The notes below the pieces were generated by a model that saw only the letters and a list, made by a program, of their open reading frames with translations, searched no databases and had not been told where the DNA came from. DNA of 64,000 bases from Pseudomonadota bacterium (GTDB lineage Bacteria; Pseudomonadota; Gammaproteobacteria; Xanthomonadales; Xanthomonadaceae): assembly GCA_018240435.1 (NCBI GenBank), contig JAFEFT010000038.1, positions 32,940-96,939 on the forward strand, written 5' to 3'. Of this stretch, positions 30,205-41,596 are shown one piece after another. The position numbers and the translations under genes were made by a program. The number at the start of each line of letters is the position of its first letter. The stretch's first letter is position 1.

Positions 30205-30672
30205 ATGTACAAGCTGCTCGCGCTGCTGCTGCTGGTGCTGATCGCCGCCCTGCAATACCGGCTGTGGCACGGCGAGGGCAGCTGGACGTCCGAGCAGGCG
30301 CTGGTGCAGCAGGTGGCCGAGCAGAAGGCGGAAAACGCCAAGCTCAGGCAGCGCAACGCGGCGTTGATCGCCGAGGTCGAGGACCTCAAGCACGGCGAGG
30401 CGGCGGTCGAGGAACGGGCGCGCTCGGAGATGGGCATGATCAAGCCCGGCGAGACCTTTTATCGCGTCGTCGAGCCGGCCAGCGCCGGCGCCGACGTGGC
30501 GCCCGAGGACATCCCCGAGGATGCCGGCTCGCCAGCATCGCCAGCATCGACGGGATCGACGGGATCGACGGCGTCGACGGCATCGTCGCCTGCAGCATCG
30601 TCGGCATCGGCATCGCCGGCGCACGCCAAGCCATCGGGCAAGAAACACGCAGCGGCGGCCTCGCCGCGATGA
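30205..30672 (+). CDS. ftsB: FtsB, cell-division protein (septum formation initiator)
   Basis: A 155-residue bitopic protein. Residues 1-21 (MYKLLALLLLVLIAALQYRL) form the membrane anchor, and about 27-70 (EQKAENAKLRQRNAALIAEV) the periplasmic coiled coil. The conserved ERARSEMGMIKPGETFYRVV follows. With FtsL and FtsQ it activates septal peptidoglycan synthesis. E. coli FtsB has 103 residues, and the extra C-terminal 50 here are a low-complexity Ser/Ala/Pro tail ending in a basic patch ([14 protein letters not shown]). The gene follows eno by 16 bp and overlaps ispD by ATGA, the usual gammaproteobacterial order. Confidence 0.94.
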   Translation: MYKLLALLLLVLIAALQYRLWHGEGSWTSEQALVQQVAEQKAENAKLRQRNAALIAEVEDLKHGEAAVEERARSEMGMIKPGETFYRVVEPASAGADVAPEDIPEDAGSPASPASTGSTGSTASTASSPAASSASASPAHAKPSGKKHAAAASPR

Positions 30673-31370
30673 TCTGGGCGATCGTCCCCGCCGCCGGTTC
30701 CGGGTCGCGGCTGGGTGGCGCGCTGCGCAAGCAGTATCGTGATTTGGCCGGTCGTCCTATGATCGCGCACACGCTGGCGCGGCTGCTGGCGCATCCGGCG
30801 GTGGCCGGCGCGGTGGTTGCGCTGGCCGAGGACGACGAGCAATGGCTGCGGCTGCGGCTGGAATTTGCCAAGCCGGTGCATACCTGCGTCGGCGGCGCTG
30901 ACCGCGCAGCGTCGGTGCATGCCGCGTTACGGGCGTTGCCGGACGATGTTGGCGATGACGATGTCGTGCTGGTGCACGATGCGGCGCGGCCGTGCCTGCA
31001 CGCATCCGATCTCGACCGCCTGCTGCTCGCGGCGCGCGGTGATGCTGCCGGGGCCCTGCTCGCCGCGCCGGTGCGCGACACCCTCAAGCGCGCCGACGCG
31101 CACGGCGGCGTCGCGACGACGGTGTCGCGTGAATTGCTCTGGCGGGCGCTCACACCGCAGGCGTTTCGTCGCGGCATATTGACGGCAGCGCTGGCGCGCG
31201 CGGCCGACGATGGCATCGTCGTCACCGACGAGGCGATGGCGGTCGAGCGTCTGGGCCTGCGCCCGCGTCTGGTCGAAGGCCGCGAGGACAACATCAAGGT
31301 GACGGTGGCCGAAGATCTGGCGCTGGCGGCGTACATTCTTTCCGCGCAACAACGCCAGGTGAGCCCATGA
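30669..31370 (+). CDS. ispD: 2-C-methyl-D-erythritol 4-phosphate cytidylyltransferase
   Basis: A 233-residue MEP-pathway enzyme that couples MEP to CTP. The nucleotide-binding start is [21 protein letters not shown], with [13 protein letters not shown] and [11 protein letters not shown] following. [10 protein letters not shown] and [16 protein letters not shown] are the C-terminal signatures. It overlaps ftsB upstream and ispF downstream by ATGA, so translation is coupled. The start at 30669 is fixed by the AAG motif; the longer frame upstream is in ftsB. Confidence 0.96.
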   Translation: MIWAIVPAAGSGSRLGGALRKQYRDLAGRPMIAHTLARLLAHPAVAGAVVALAEDDEQWLRLRLEFAKPVHTCVGGADRAASVHAALRALPDDVGDDDVVLVHDAARPCLHASDLDRLLLAARGDAAGALLAAPVRDTLKRADAHGGVATTVSRELLWRALTPQAFRRGILTAALARAADDGIVVTDEAMAVERLGLRPRLVEGREDNIKVTVAEDLALAAYILSAQQRQVSP

Positions 31371-31855
31371 ATTCGTCGATCCGAATCGGCCAGGGTTTCG
31401 ATGCGCACTCGTTTGCCGCCGGCGATCATGTGGTGCTCGCCGGCGTGCGCGTGCCGCACACGCACGGCGTTGCCGCGCACTCGGACGGCGACGTCGCCAT
31501 CCACGCCCTGTGCGACGCCATTCTCGGCGCGCTGGCGCTGGGCGATATCGGCCGCCACTTTCCGCCGTCCGACCCGCAATGGCGCGGCGCCGACAGCCGG
31601 CAGTTCCTGCGCCATTGCGTGCAGCTGGCACACGATCGCGGCTGGGCGGTCGGCAATGTCGATCTGACGATCATCGGTGAACGACCGAAGATCGCGCCGC
31701 ACAGCGAGGCGATGCGAACGGTCCTCGCGCAAGATCTGGGCGTCGCCATCGACGCGGTATCGGTGAAAGCCACCACCACCGAGCGCATGGGCTTTTGCGG
31801 CCGCGAAGAAGGCATCGCGGCGATGGCGGTGGCGCTGTTGCATGCGCCGCGCTGA
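31367..31855 (+). CDS. ispF: 2-C-methyl-D-erythritol 2,4-cyclodiphosphate synthase
   Basis: A 162-residue enzyme forming the cyclodiphosphate of the MEP pathway with loss of CMP. Zinc ligands are D12 and H14 (GFDAHSF) and H46 ([12 protein letters not shown]). The phosphate-binding [14 protein letters not shown] and the C-terminal [22 protein letters not shown] are present. It starts inside the ispD stop and its 3' end overlaps the chosen truD start by 14 bp. Confidence 0.97.
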   Translation: MNSSIRIGQGFDAHSFAAGDHVVLAGVRVPHTHGVAAHSDGDVAIHALCDAILGALALGDIGRHFPPSDPQWRGADSRQFLRHCVQLAHDRGWAVGNVDLTIIGERPKIAPHSEAMRTVLAQDLGVAIDAVSVKATTTERMGFCGREEGIAAMAVALLHAPR

Positions 31856-32957
31856 CGACGTGAACGGCGCGATGCAGCCGTTCGGACCACCCGCGCTGCG
31901 AGCACGCATGCGGGTCACTACGGAGGATTTTTTCGTCGAGGAATTGCCCTCGTTCGAGGCCAGCGGCGCCGGCGAACACCTGCTGCTCACCATCGAAAAG
32001 CGCGGCATGAATACCGCCTTCGTCGCGGCGATGATTGCGCGCTGGGCGGGCGTTCCCGACTCGACCGTGAGTTACGCGGGCATGAAGGATCGCCACGCGG
32101 TCACCCGCCAGCGCTTTTCGGTGCAGTTGCCGGGGCGAGCGGCACCGGATGTGGCCTTGCTCGAAGCGACGGCTGGATCGACGCCGGGGCAGTCGCTGCG
32201 CGTGCTCGCTGCGCTGCGCCATTCCCGCAAGCTGCAACGTGGCGCGCTGGCGGGCAATCGTTTTGTCTTGCAACTGCGCGAGGTCGAAGGCGAGCGCGAG
32301 GCCATCGAAGCGCGACTGGCGACGATCCGCGCGCGCGGCTTTCCCAATGCCTTCGGCGCGCAGCGCTTCGGTCACGGCGGCGGCAATCTCGATGCGGCGC
32401 GGGCGATGTTCGCCGGTCGTCGTGTTCGTCGCGAGCAGCGTTCGATCCTGCTTTCAGCGGCGCGTTCGGAATTGTTCAACCGCGTGCTCGCCGCGCGCGT
32501 CGCCGATGGCCATTGGGAAACAGGATTGGACGGCGAGGTGTGGATGCTCGACGGCAGCCACAGCGTATTCGGGCCGGAGCCATTCGAGGAATCGCTGGCG
32601 CAGCGCGCGCGCTGTGGCGATGTGCATCCGACCGGGCCGCTGTGGGGGCGCGGTGATTTGCGCTCGCAGGCCGCGTGTCGTGAACTGGAAGTGGCGACGC
32701 TCGCCGACTCCGCCGATCTGCGCGAAGGCCTCGAACAGGCGGGCCTGCGCCAGGAGCGCCGCGCCCTGCGCGTGCCTTGCCCGTCCTTGCGCTGGCAGTG
32801 GTCGGCCGATGCCAGCGTGCGGCTGGAATTCGAGTTGCCGCCTGGCAGCTATGCCACCGCCCTGCTGGCGGCGCTGGGTGATGTGGATGATGCGGCCGAA
32901 CCCCGGCCGACACCCGCGGCCGCGGGCTTGCGTGCGGCTGCCGATGGCGTAGATTGA
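31842..32957 (+). CDS. truD: tRNA pseudouridine(13) synthase
   Basis: A 371-residue TruD-family enzyme that makes pseudouridine at position 13 of tRNA-Glu. The catalytic Asp is D83 in [18 protein letters not shown], matching D80 of E. coli. Other motifs: [31 protein letters not shown] and the C-terminal [20 protein letters not shown]. The start is ATG 31842, overlapping ispF; an ATG at 31872 (MQPFGPPAL) is an equally possible start. It closes the ftsB-ispD-ispF-truD operon. Confidence 0.94.
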   Translation: MRRADDVNGAMQPFGPPALRARMRVTTEDFFVEELPSFEASGAGEHLLLTIEKRGMNTAFVAAMIARWAGVPDSTVSYAGMKDRHAVTRQRFSVQLPGRAAPDVALLEATAGSTPGQSLRVLAALRHSRKLQRGALAGNRFVLQLREVEGEREAIEARLATIRARGFPNAFGAQRFGHGGGNLDAARAMFAGRRVRREQRSILLSAARSELFNRVLAARVADGHWETGLDGEVWMLDGSHSVFGPEPFEESLAQRARCGDVHPTGPLWGRGDLRSQAACRELEVATLADSADLREGLEQAGLRQERRALRVPCPSLRWQWSADASVRLEFELPPGSYATALLAALGDVDDAAEPRPTPAAAGLRAAADGVD

Positions 32958-33006
32958 TCTGGGGATCCACGCGTGCCGGCGTGGCGGGTGACGAATGGAG
33001 GACACG

Positions 33007-33243
33007 ATGAACGTCAGGATGATTCTGCTGGTTCTGGTGCTTGCGGGCGTGGCGGGCGTGTTGTCCGGATGTTCGAGCCTGCACAACCGCAAGGGCGATC
33101 CGAGCGCGCTGCGTTCGGCGTTCGGCAATGAATACGATGTCGCCTACATGCAGCGGATCAATGCGCAGGCGCGCAACCGCGGCGATATCGTGATCTGGGT
33201 CAATCCGCCGCAGGCGGACAAGCGAGTGGCCGAACGCGATTGA
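33007..33243 (+). CDS. small outer-membrane-type lipoprotein
   Basis: A 78-residue lipoprotein. The signal MNVRMILLVLVLAGVAGVLS ends in the lipobox LSGC (C22). The mature protein is about 57 residues, with CSSLHNRKGDPSALRSAFGN after the lipid Cys and VIWVNPPQADKRVAERD at the end. Ser follows Cys, so outer-membrane sorting is likely. The ATG at 33007 has GGAG 6 bp upstream; an ATG four codons earlier overlaps that site. Function is unknown. The 85-bp spacer to the convergent Smr gene is very GC-rich with short palindromes (for example CGGCCGC/GCGGCCG at 33303-33319). Confidence 0.8.
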   Translation: MNVRMILLVLVLAGVAGVLSGCSSLHNRKGDPSALRSAFGNEYDVAYMQRINAQARNRGDIVIWVNPPQADKRVAERD

Positions 33244-33328
33244 GGCGCCGGCCGCGGCGGCCGCGCTGCGGCGGCCGCGGTCATCGTCGATGGTGCTGCC
33301 GTCGGCCGCCTCGCGGCCGGCGCGGACA

Positions 33329-33964
33329 TCAGTGCGGCTGCGGTCGCGCTCGGCGTGCGAGCAATGCCAGCACGGCGCCGTTGCCGCCGGCAGCAGGCGG
33401 CGCCGAGGCGAATGCCAGCACGTCGGCGCGCTGGTGCAAGATCCGTTCGACCACGCCCCTGAGTACTGGCCCTTGGCGTGAATGCCAGCCGCGGCCGTGG
33501 ACGATGCGCAGACAACGCTTGCCGGCTTGCTGCGACTGCGCCAGAAACCCCCGCAGCGCCGCTTCGGCCGCCTCGGCGTCGAGGCCGTGCAGGTCGATTT
33601 CATCGTCGATCACGAACTGGCCACTGCGCAGCCGGCGCAGCAGCTCCGGCGGAACGTCGGGGCGTTTGCACTCGACGATTTCGCCCAGCGCCTGCGCCAG
33701 CGCCTGCGGGTCGATGCGCCGTGATTGCGCCAGCGCCTGCGCCTCGTCGGCATCGCGGACGGCCATCGGCCGGCGGCGCGGCGGCCGCGGTGGTGGCGCG
33801 ACCGCCGGCAAGCGCCGCACCGGGCCGACCGCGGCGGCAAATGCGTCGGCATCGAACGCCGCATCGGTGGTGGCCTCGCGCCCGGCGTCGCCCGCGCGAT
33901 CGGCGCTCGGCGGTGGCATCCGATGCCCGCGTTCATCCAGCGGCTGCGGGCGGCGTCGGCTCAT
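33329..33964 (-). CDS. Smr-domain protein
   Basis: A 211-residue protein. The N-terminal half is charged and disordered (RRRPQPLDERG, PPRPPRRRPM). The C-terminal half is a small MutS-related domain with IDLHGLDAEAAEAALRGF and LRIVHGRGWHSRQGPVLRG. Smr domains nick or bind branched nucleic acids; in E. coli the YdaL and SmrB proteins are examples. Its start overlaps the stop of the DUF3617 gene (ATGA), so the two are coupled. ATG 33964 is chosen for this reason. Confidence 0.92.
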   Translation of the reverse strand: MSRRRPQPLDERGHRMPPPSADRAGDAGREATTDAAFDADAFAAAVGPVRRLPAVAPPPRPPRRRPMAVRDADEAQALAQSRRIDPQALAQALGEIVECKRPDVPPELLRRLRSGQFVIDDEIDLHGLDAEAAEAALRGFLAQSQQAGKRCLRIVHGRGWHSRQGPVLRGVVERILHQRADVLAFASAPPAAGGNGAVLALLARRARPQPH

Positions 33965-34407
33965 CGCGCCGGCGGCGTGTAGCTGCAACTGGCGCCGGTC
34001 GGCGTGGTGTCGATGTGCATCTGCATCGTCATTGGCTGGCCGTGCATGTCGCCGCTCATGTCGATCGTCACCTGCGCGCCGCCATCGGACCTGGGCGTGA
34101 AATGGGCATCGCCCTGCATCGGCATCTGCCCGCCGCAGACGTAGTGGAAACTCCCGCCGGCCGCGGTGACCTGGTAGTTGCTGATCGTGCAGTCCTTGTT
34201 GCGCCGCGAGTGCTGCATGGCGTCGCGGACATCGTGGTGTTCGGGGACGCAGATCTCCTGGCTGTATGCCTGCGGCGGCATCGCCATGCCCGGCATCTGC
34301 ATCTTGACCGACGAGTTCATGTGCATCATCACGCCCGGATCGGCCAGTGCGAGGGCGGGCAGGGCGAGCAGGGAAAGCAGGGCGGCGGGTGCGGTGCGGT
34401 AGCTCAT
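33961..34407 (-). CDS. DUF3617 family secreted protein
   Basis: A 148-residue secreted protein with a signal peptide (AALLSLLALPALALA). The mature part is Met-rich (MMHMNSSVKMQMPGMAMPP) and keeps DUF3617 features: an early Cys followed by a Cys-containing KDCTISNYQV, then YVCGGQMPMQGDAHF, and a last Cys in TGASCSYTPP, four Cys in the mature part. The family is common in xanthomonads, with unknown function. The unusual Met and His content might bind metal, which is inference. It lies between the 2OG oxygenase and the Smr gene on the same strand. Confidence 0.85.
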   Translation of the reverse strand: MSYRTAPAALLSLLALPALALADPGVMMHMNSSVKMQMPGMAMPPQAYSQEICVPEHHDVRDAMQHSRRNKDCTISNYQVTAAGGSFHYVCGGQMPMQGDAHFTPRSDGGAQVTIDMSGDMHGQPMTMQMHIDTTPTGASCSYTPPAR

Positions 34408-34434
34408 GGCGGTTTCCTGTCGGGGGCGGTGGAT

Positions 34435-35148
34435 TCAGTCGTCGTGCGCGGCGTTGACATCGCGGCCGGCGCCGATGCGGCGGTCGAGCGATCCTAGCAG
34501 GCGCTTGAACCAGTGGCTCGTTACGCCGCGTCGCTGCTTGCGCCGCAACTCGTCGTGGCTTGTCAGCCACGCGATCTGGATCACCCGGCGCTCGCCCGCA
34601 AACGGCAAATGGCCGTGGAAGGAATGATCGGCGCGGGCGAAGGCGGCAAAGTTGCCGTACACCGGCGCCAGTTCGGGCGCCGCCAGCGCCGCGATGTCGT
34701 CGCCGCGCGTGAGCAGGCGCAGGCAGCCGGCGCTGCCGTGCGGCCAGTGGCTTTCCAGATATACCAGCGCGGTGACCACCTTGGAGCGGCTGTCGGTGTG
34801 GATGGTGCCGTGCCGGCGATGCAGCTGCGCGCACAGCGTCACCAGTGGCGGTCGCGCCGACAGCTGTGGGATGCCGAGCCGCTCGCCCAGGGCATCGGCA
34901 AACGCCGGCGCGGTGGCATCGGCGATCAGGCGATTGAGCGTCGGGCCGCAATCGGCGGCGTCGTGCGGGAAGAATCCGGCCTGCCGATAGCGCGGGAACT
35001 CGTGCTGCAACGCCTCGCGCGCGGCCAGCGGCAGCAGCCCGCTGGCGGTCAGGAAGGCGAACGGCTGCCGCTGCACGCGCACCGCCGCGTCGCCAAGGCT
35101 CGCGGCGTCCAGCAGCGGCGCGTCCAGCGCGGACGGTGGCGTTTCCAT
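34435..35148 (-). CDS. 2OG-Fe(II) oxygenase family protein
   Basis: A 237-residue putative dioxygenase. The iron ligands are H117 and D119 (GTIHTDSRSKVVTALVYL) and the distal H178 (HSFHGHLPF), with the 2-oxoglutarate Arg about ten residues later (ERRVIQIAWL). This is the prolyl-4-hydroxylase-like jelly-roll arrangement. The substrate is unknown. It starts with ATG 35148 and is first in a minus-strand unit with the DUF3617 and Smr genes. It is divergent from carA, with 194 bp between. Confidence 0.88.
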   Translation of the reverse strand: METPPSALDAPLLDAASLGDAAVRVQRQPFAFLTASGLLPLAAREALQHEFPRYRQAGFFPHDAADCGPTLNRLIADATAPAFADALGERLGIPQLSARPPLVTLCAQLHRRHGTIHTDSRSKVVTALVYLESHWPHGSAGCLRLLTRGDDIAALAAPELAPVYGNFAAFARADHSFHGHLPFAGERRVIQIAWLTSHDELRRKQRRGVTSHWFKRLLGSLDRRIGAGRDVNAAHDD

Positions 35149-35214
35149 GCGCGTTGAAGGGACGATGACGGCCTCCGTCGGCCCTGCAGCGGGCCGGTCA
35201 TGGACAGCTCGGCA

Positions 35215-35243
35215 TGGACAGTATCACGCTGGATGTTTATCAT
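35215..35243 (+). promoter_or_regulatory. sigma-70-like promoter for carAB
   Basis: TGGACA (35215-35220) and TATCAT (35238-35243) are separated by exactly 17 bp. This is a good match to the -35 and -10 consensus in GC-rich surroundings. Transcription would begin near 35250 and leave a leader of about 93 nt before the carA GTG. The leader contains a pyrimidine-rich run (cccttctttccgg) and a GCGCCGCGCGGCGC palindrome at about 35309-35322, so pyrimidine-dependent control is possible but not shown. Confidence 0.55.
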
Positions 35244-35342
35244 TCCCGCTCGCCCCGAACCCTTCTTTCCGGCGCCTCGCAACGGCGGCGGACGTGAAGC
35301 CCTGTATCTTGCGCCGCGCGGCGCACCAGCTGAGGCGATACC

Positions 35343-36527
35343 GTGAGCCGACCCGGATTCCTGGCCCTCGAAGACGGCAGCGTGTTCGAGGGCATTGCCG
35401 TGGGTGCCGATGGCCACAGCGTCGGCGAGGTGGTGTTCAACACCGCCATGACCGGCTATCAGGAAATCCTGACCGACCCATCCTACGCGCGGCAATTGGT
35501 CACCCTGACCTGCCCGCACATCGGCAACACCGGTTGCACCGATGCCGACGATGAGGCGGCGCGTGTGTGGGCGGCCGGCCTGATCGTGCGCGACGTGCCG
35601 CGCCGGCCGAGCAACTGGCGCAGCCAGACCGCGTTGCCCGAATGGCTGACGGCGCGCGGCGTGGTGGCGCTGGCCGGCATCGACACCCGCAAACTCACCC
35701 GTTTGCTGCGCGATCGCGGCGCGCAAAACGCCTGCCTCGTCGGCGGCGACGGCATCGATCGCGAACACGCCATCGAACTGGCGCGCAAATTCCCCGGTTT
35801 GCAAGGGATGGATCTGGCCAAGGTGGTCAGCACCACGCAATCGTACGAGTGGAATGAAGGCTCGCTGGATCTGGACAGCGGCGCCTTCGCGCGCATCGAA
35901 CCGAAATTCCATGTCGTCGCCTACGACTTCGGCTGCAAGCGCAACATCCTGCGCCTGCTCGCCGATCGCGGCTGCCGGCTGACGGTGGTGCCGGCGCAGA
36001 CGAGCGCCGCCGACGTGCTGGCCATGCGCCCGGACGGGGTGTTCCTTTCCAACGGCCCCGGCGATCCGGCCGCCTGCGCGTACGCGATCACCGCCACGCG
36101 GCAGTTTCTCGACGCCCGGATCCCGCTGTTCGGCATCTGCCTCGGCCACCAGCTGATGGGCCTGGCGCTGGGCGGCAAGACGGTGAAGATGAAGTTCGGC
36201 CACCACGGCGGCAACCATCCGGTGAAGGATCTCGACGATGGCCGCGTGCTGATCACCAGCCAGAACCACGGCTTCGCCGTCGATCCGGCGAGCCTGCCGG
36301 GCAACGTGCGGGTCACCCACGTTTCGCTGTTCGACGGCTCGCTGCAAGGCTTCGCGCTCACCGACCGCCCGGCGTTCTGCTTCCAGGGCCATCCGGAAGC
36401 CTCGCCCGGCCCGCACGACATCGGTGGCTTGTTCGACAAGTTCGCAGAAGCGATGTTGTCCGCAAAAGACGCAAAGAGCGCAAATGGAAGCTGGCTGAGT
36501 GCTTGCGCAGAACAAGTTGGTCGTTGA
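35343..36527 (+). CDS. carA: carbamoyl-phosphate synthase small subunit
   Basis: A 394-residue glutamine amidotransferase subunit that passes ammonia to CarB. The N-terminal domain has [18 protein letters not shown]. The class I amidotransferase has the nucleophile Cys in [19 protein letters not shown] and the partner His/Glu in [14 protein letters not shown]. The start is GTG at 35343. The last 20 or so residues ([18 protein letters not shown]) lie beyond the usual CarA end and are encoded by the left arm of a repeat element at 36456-36722. The stop therefore lies inside that element. Confidence 0.96.
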   Translation: MSRPGFLALEDGSVFEGIAVGADGHSVGEVVFNTAMTGYQEILTDPSYARQLVTLTCPHIGNTGCTDADDEAARVWAAGLIVRDVPRRPSNWRSQTALPEWLTARGVVALAGIDTRKLTRLLRDRGAQNACLVGGDGIDREHAIELARKFPGLQGMDLAKVVSTTQSYEWNEGSLDLDSGAFARIEPKFHVVAYDFGCKRNILRLLADRGCRLTVVPAQTSAADVLAMRPDGVFLSNGPGDPAACAYAITATRQFLDARIPLFGICLGHQLMGLALGGKTVKMKFGHHGGNHPVKDLDDGRVLITSQNHGFAVDPASLPGNVRVTHVSLFDGSLQGFALTDRPAFCFQGHPEASPGPHDIGGLFDKFAEAMLSAKDAKSANGSWLSACAEQVGR

Positions 36528-36722
36528 TTGGATGGCCTTGCCAGCCAACTCGGCAGAGCATGAGGCGTCGTTGCTCGAGTACCTGAAAGCGACAGGTGTT
36601 TGGAGTTGGATTGCTGTTGAATTTCGGCAGCGCAAGGCTGGGCATTCGCAGGCTGGTGCGCGGCCATGATGATTTGAACCCGATTTGATTTATTTGCGTC
36701 TTTTGCGCCCTTTGCGGACAAG
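36456..36722. repeat. inverted-repeat element overlapping the carA 3' end
   Basis: The left arm (from 36456) is TTGTCCGCAAAAGACGCAAA followed by gagcgcaaat. The right arm (36692-36722) is the near-perfect reverse, atttgcgtcttttgcgccct then TTGCGGACAA. They enclose about 200 bp with no recognisable gene. The left arm encodes the CarA C-terminus, and the right arm stops 3 bp before the carB ATG. A related element lies at 39982-40152. Confidence 0.8.
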
Positions 36723-36725
36723 AAC

Positions 36726-39962
<3,237 letters not shown>

Positions 39963-39981
39963 GGTGATGTGAAGCAGCGGC

Positions 39982-40152
39982 TGTCCGCAAAGGGCGCGAA
40001 AGGCGCGAAAATGGAAACCGGCATGACGGCAAGTGCCGGCCGGATTGCCGCAGCCCATTCAATGCGGTGAGATGCGACGGGCCTGTCCGGCCGGATTTCG
40101 CGGTAACGATATCGGCGGTTTTTGCGGCCTTCGCGTCTTTCGCGGATGGAAC
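39982..40152. repeat. inverted-repeat element between carB and greA
   Basis: The left arm (39982-40014) is TGTCCGCAAAGGGCGCGAAA then ggcgcgaaaatgg. The right arm (40119-40152) reads, in reverse complement, ccatccgcgaaagacgcgaa then ggccgcaaaa. The arms are imperfect complements of about 30 bp around roughly 100 bp of unique sequence. It is of the same family as 36456-36722. No gene lies inside. Confidence 0.75.
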
Positions 40153-40181
40153 ATCATCATTTCGATTTCAGGAAACCAACC

Positions 40182-40658
40182 ATGCGCATCCCCCTGACCA
40201 CCAAAGGTGCCGAGAAACTGCGCGCCGAACTCGATCGCCTCAAATCGGTCGAGCGCCCGCGGGTGATCGAGGCCATCGCCGAGGCACGCGCGCACGGCGA
40301 TCTGAAAGAGAACGCCGAATACCACGCCGCGCGCGAGCAGCAGGGTTTCATCGAGGGCCGCATCATGGAACTCGAAGGCGCGCTCGGCAACGCGCAATTG
40401 ATCGATGTCGCCACCTTGTCGGCCGGCAGCAAGGTGGTGTTCGGCGCCTGTGTCGAACTGATCGATGTCGAGTCCGACGATCGCCGCGTCTATCAGATCG
40501 TCGGCGACCTCGAGGCCGACATCAAACTCAATCTGATCTCGATTTCCTCGCCGATCGCGCGTGCGCTGATCGGCAAGCACGAGGGCGATACCATCACCAT
40601 CAACGCCCCGGCCGGGCAGCGCGAATTCGAGATCGCCGTCGTCCGCTACGAGGGCTGA
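40182..40658 (+). CDS. greA: transcript cleavage factor GreA
   Basis: A 158-residue factor that rescues backtracked RNA polymerase. The coiled-coil N-terminus [20 protein letters not shown] has its acidic tip in [19 protein letters not shown]. The C-terminal FKBP-like domain has [22 protein letters not shown] 40182 is conserved; the longer frame from 40122 runs through the repeat element. The rpfE-like gene follows with one base between stop and GTG. The unit greA-rpfE-recJ is typical of xanthomonads. Confidence 0.97.
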   Translation: MRIPLTTKGAEKLRAELDRLKSVERPRVIEAIAEARAHGDLKENAEYHAAREQQGFIEGRIMELEGALGNAQLIDVATLSAGSKVVFGACVELIDVESDDRRVYQIVGDLEADIKLNLISISSPIARALIGKHEGDTITINAPAGQREFEIAVVRYEG

Positions 40659-40659
40659 G

Positions 40660-41592
40660 GTGGCCTCGCGCCTGACCCTGCTGCTGCCGGCGCGCGATCG
40701 CTTCGGTACCGCGGCGCTGCCGCATGAGCTGGGTCGCGTGCTGGCACGCGCCGATCGCGACATGCTGGCGGCCGGCGGCAAGGCGCAGATTCAGCGCCAC
40801 CTCCAGGCCATTCCCGCGCACTGCCCGGTGGCGGCGATCACCCGCCACGTCGATGCGCCCGGTGCCGAGCAACAGGCATGGCTGCGCGCCGATCCGGCGT
40901 GGGTGCGGGTGGACATCAACGGTGGCCGCATGCTCGCCTGCGGCGAGATGGGATTGACGCTGGTCGAGGCGCAGGCGTTGATCGAGCCATTGCGCACGTT
41001 ATTCGGCGATGAGGGTTTCCCGATTTCCGCGCCGACGCCGTCGCGCTGGTACCTGATGCTGCCACGCGAGTCGAAGGTGCCGCCGTTCGCGCCACCCGAT
41101 GAGGTGCTCGGCGACGATCTGGTCGAGCACCTGCCGGCTGGCAACGACGGCCGTCGCTGGCGGCGTCTGCTCAACGAGGCGCAGGTGATGTTGCACAATC
41201 ACCCAATCAACGAACGCCGCATCGCCCAGGGCAAGCCGCCGGTGAACTCGCTGTGGTTTTGGGGCGGCGGCGTGCTGCCGGATTTCGTGCAATGTTCGGC
41301 ACGCGTGTGCAGTGAGGATGTGGTCGTGCACGGCTTGCTGAAGATCGCGCAGATCGCACCGCAGCCGCTGCCGGCGCGATTCGATTCGGGCTTGCGCGAC
41401 GGCGCATGCGTGGTCGATCTGCGCCGGCTGCGCGATGCGGCGATGCTGGCCCGCGACTGGGTGCTGCCGGCGAATTCGGCGTTGCGTGCCGGCGATGAAT
41501 TGCGCCTCGATTGCGGCGATGGTGCGCAGTACCTGCTGCGGCGTTCGCAACGCTGGCGGTTCTGGCGGCGGTCGTGGACGGTGTGGGCGTGA
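40660..41592 (+). CDS. rpfE: RpfE-like conserved protein
   Basis: A 310-residue cytoplasmic protein of a family often annotated as regulatory protein or phosphoglycerate-mutase-like. In Xanthomonas the corresponding gene beside greA and recJ is rpfE of the rpf (pathogenicity regulation) cluster. Features: LTLLLPARDRFG near the start, NGGRMLACGEMGLTL, PTPSRWYLMLP, a conserved NEAQVMLHNHPINERR and the block NSLWFWGGGVLPD. It starts with GTG one base after greA and ends 4 bp before recJ, so it is tightly co-transcribed. No rpfF or rpfC genes are here. The molecular function is unknown, and the name rests on position and recall. Confidence 0.65.
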   Translation: MASRLTLLLPARDRFGTAALPHELGRVLARADRDMLAAGGKAQIQRHLQAIPAHCPVAAITRHVDAPGAEQQAWLRADPAWVRVDINGGRMLACGEMGLTLVEAQALIEPLRTLFGDEGFPISAPTPSRWYLMLPRESKVPPFAPPDEVLGDDLVEHLPAGNDGRRWRRLLNEAQVMLHNHPINERRIAQGKPPVNSLWFWGGGVLPDFVQCSARVCSEDVVVHGLLKIAQIAPQPLPARFDSGLRDGACVVDLRRLRDAAMLARDWVLPANSALRAGDELRLDCGDGAQYLLRRSQRWRFWRRSWTVWA

Positions 41593-41596
41593 ACCG

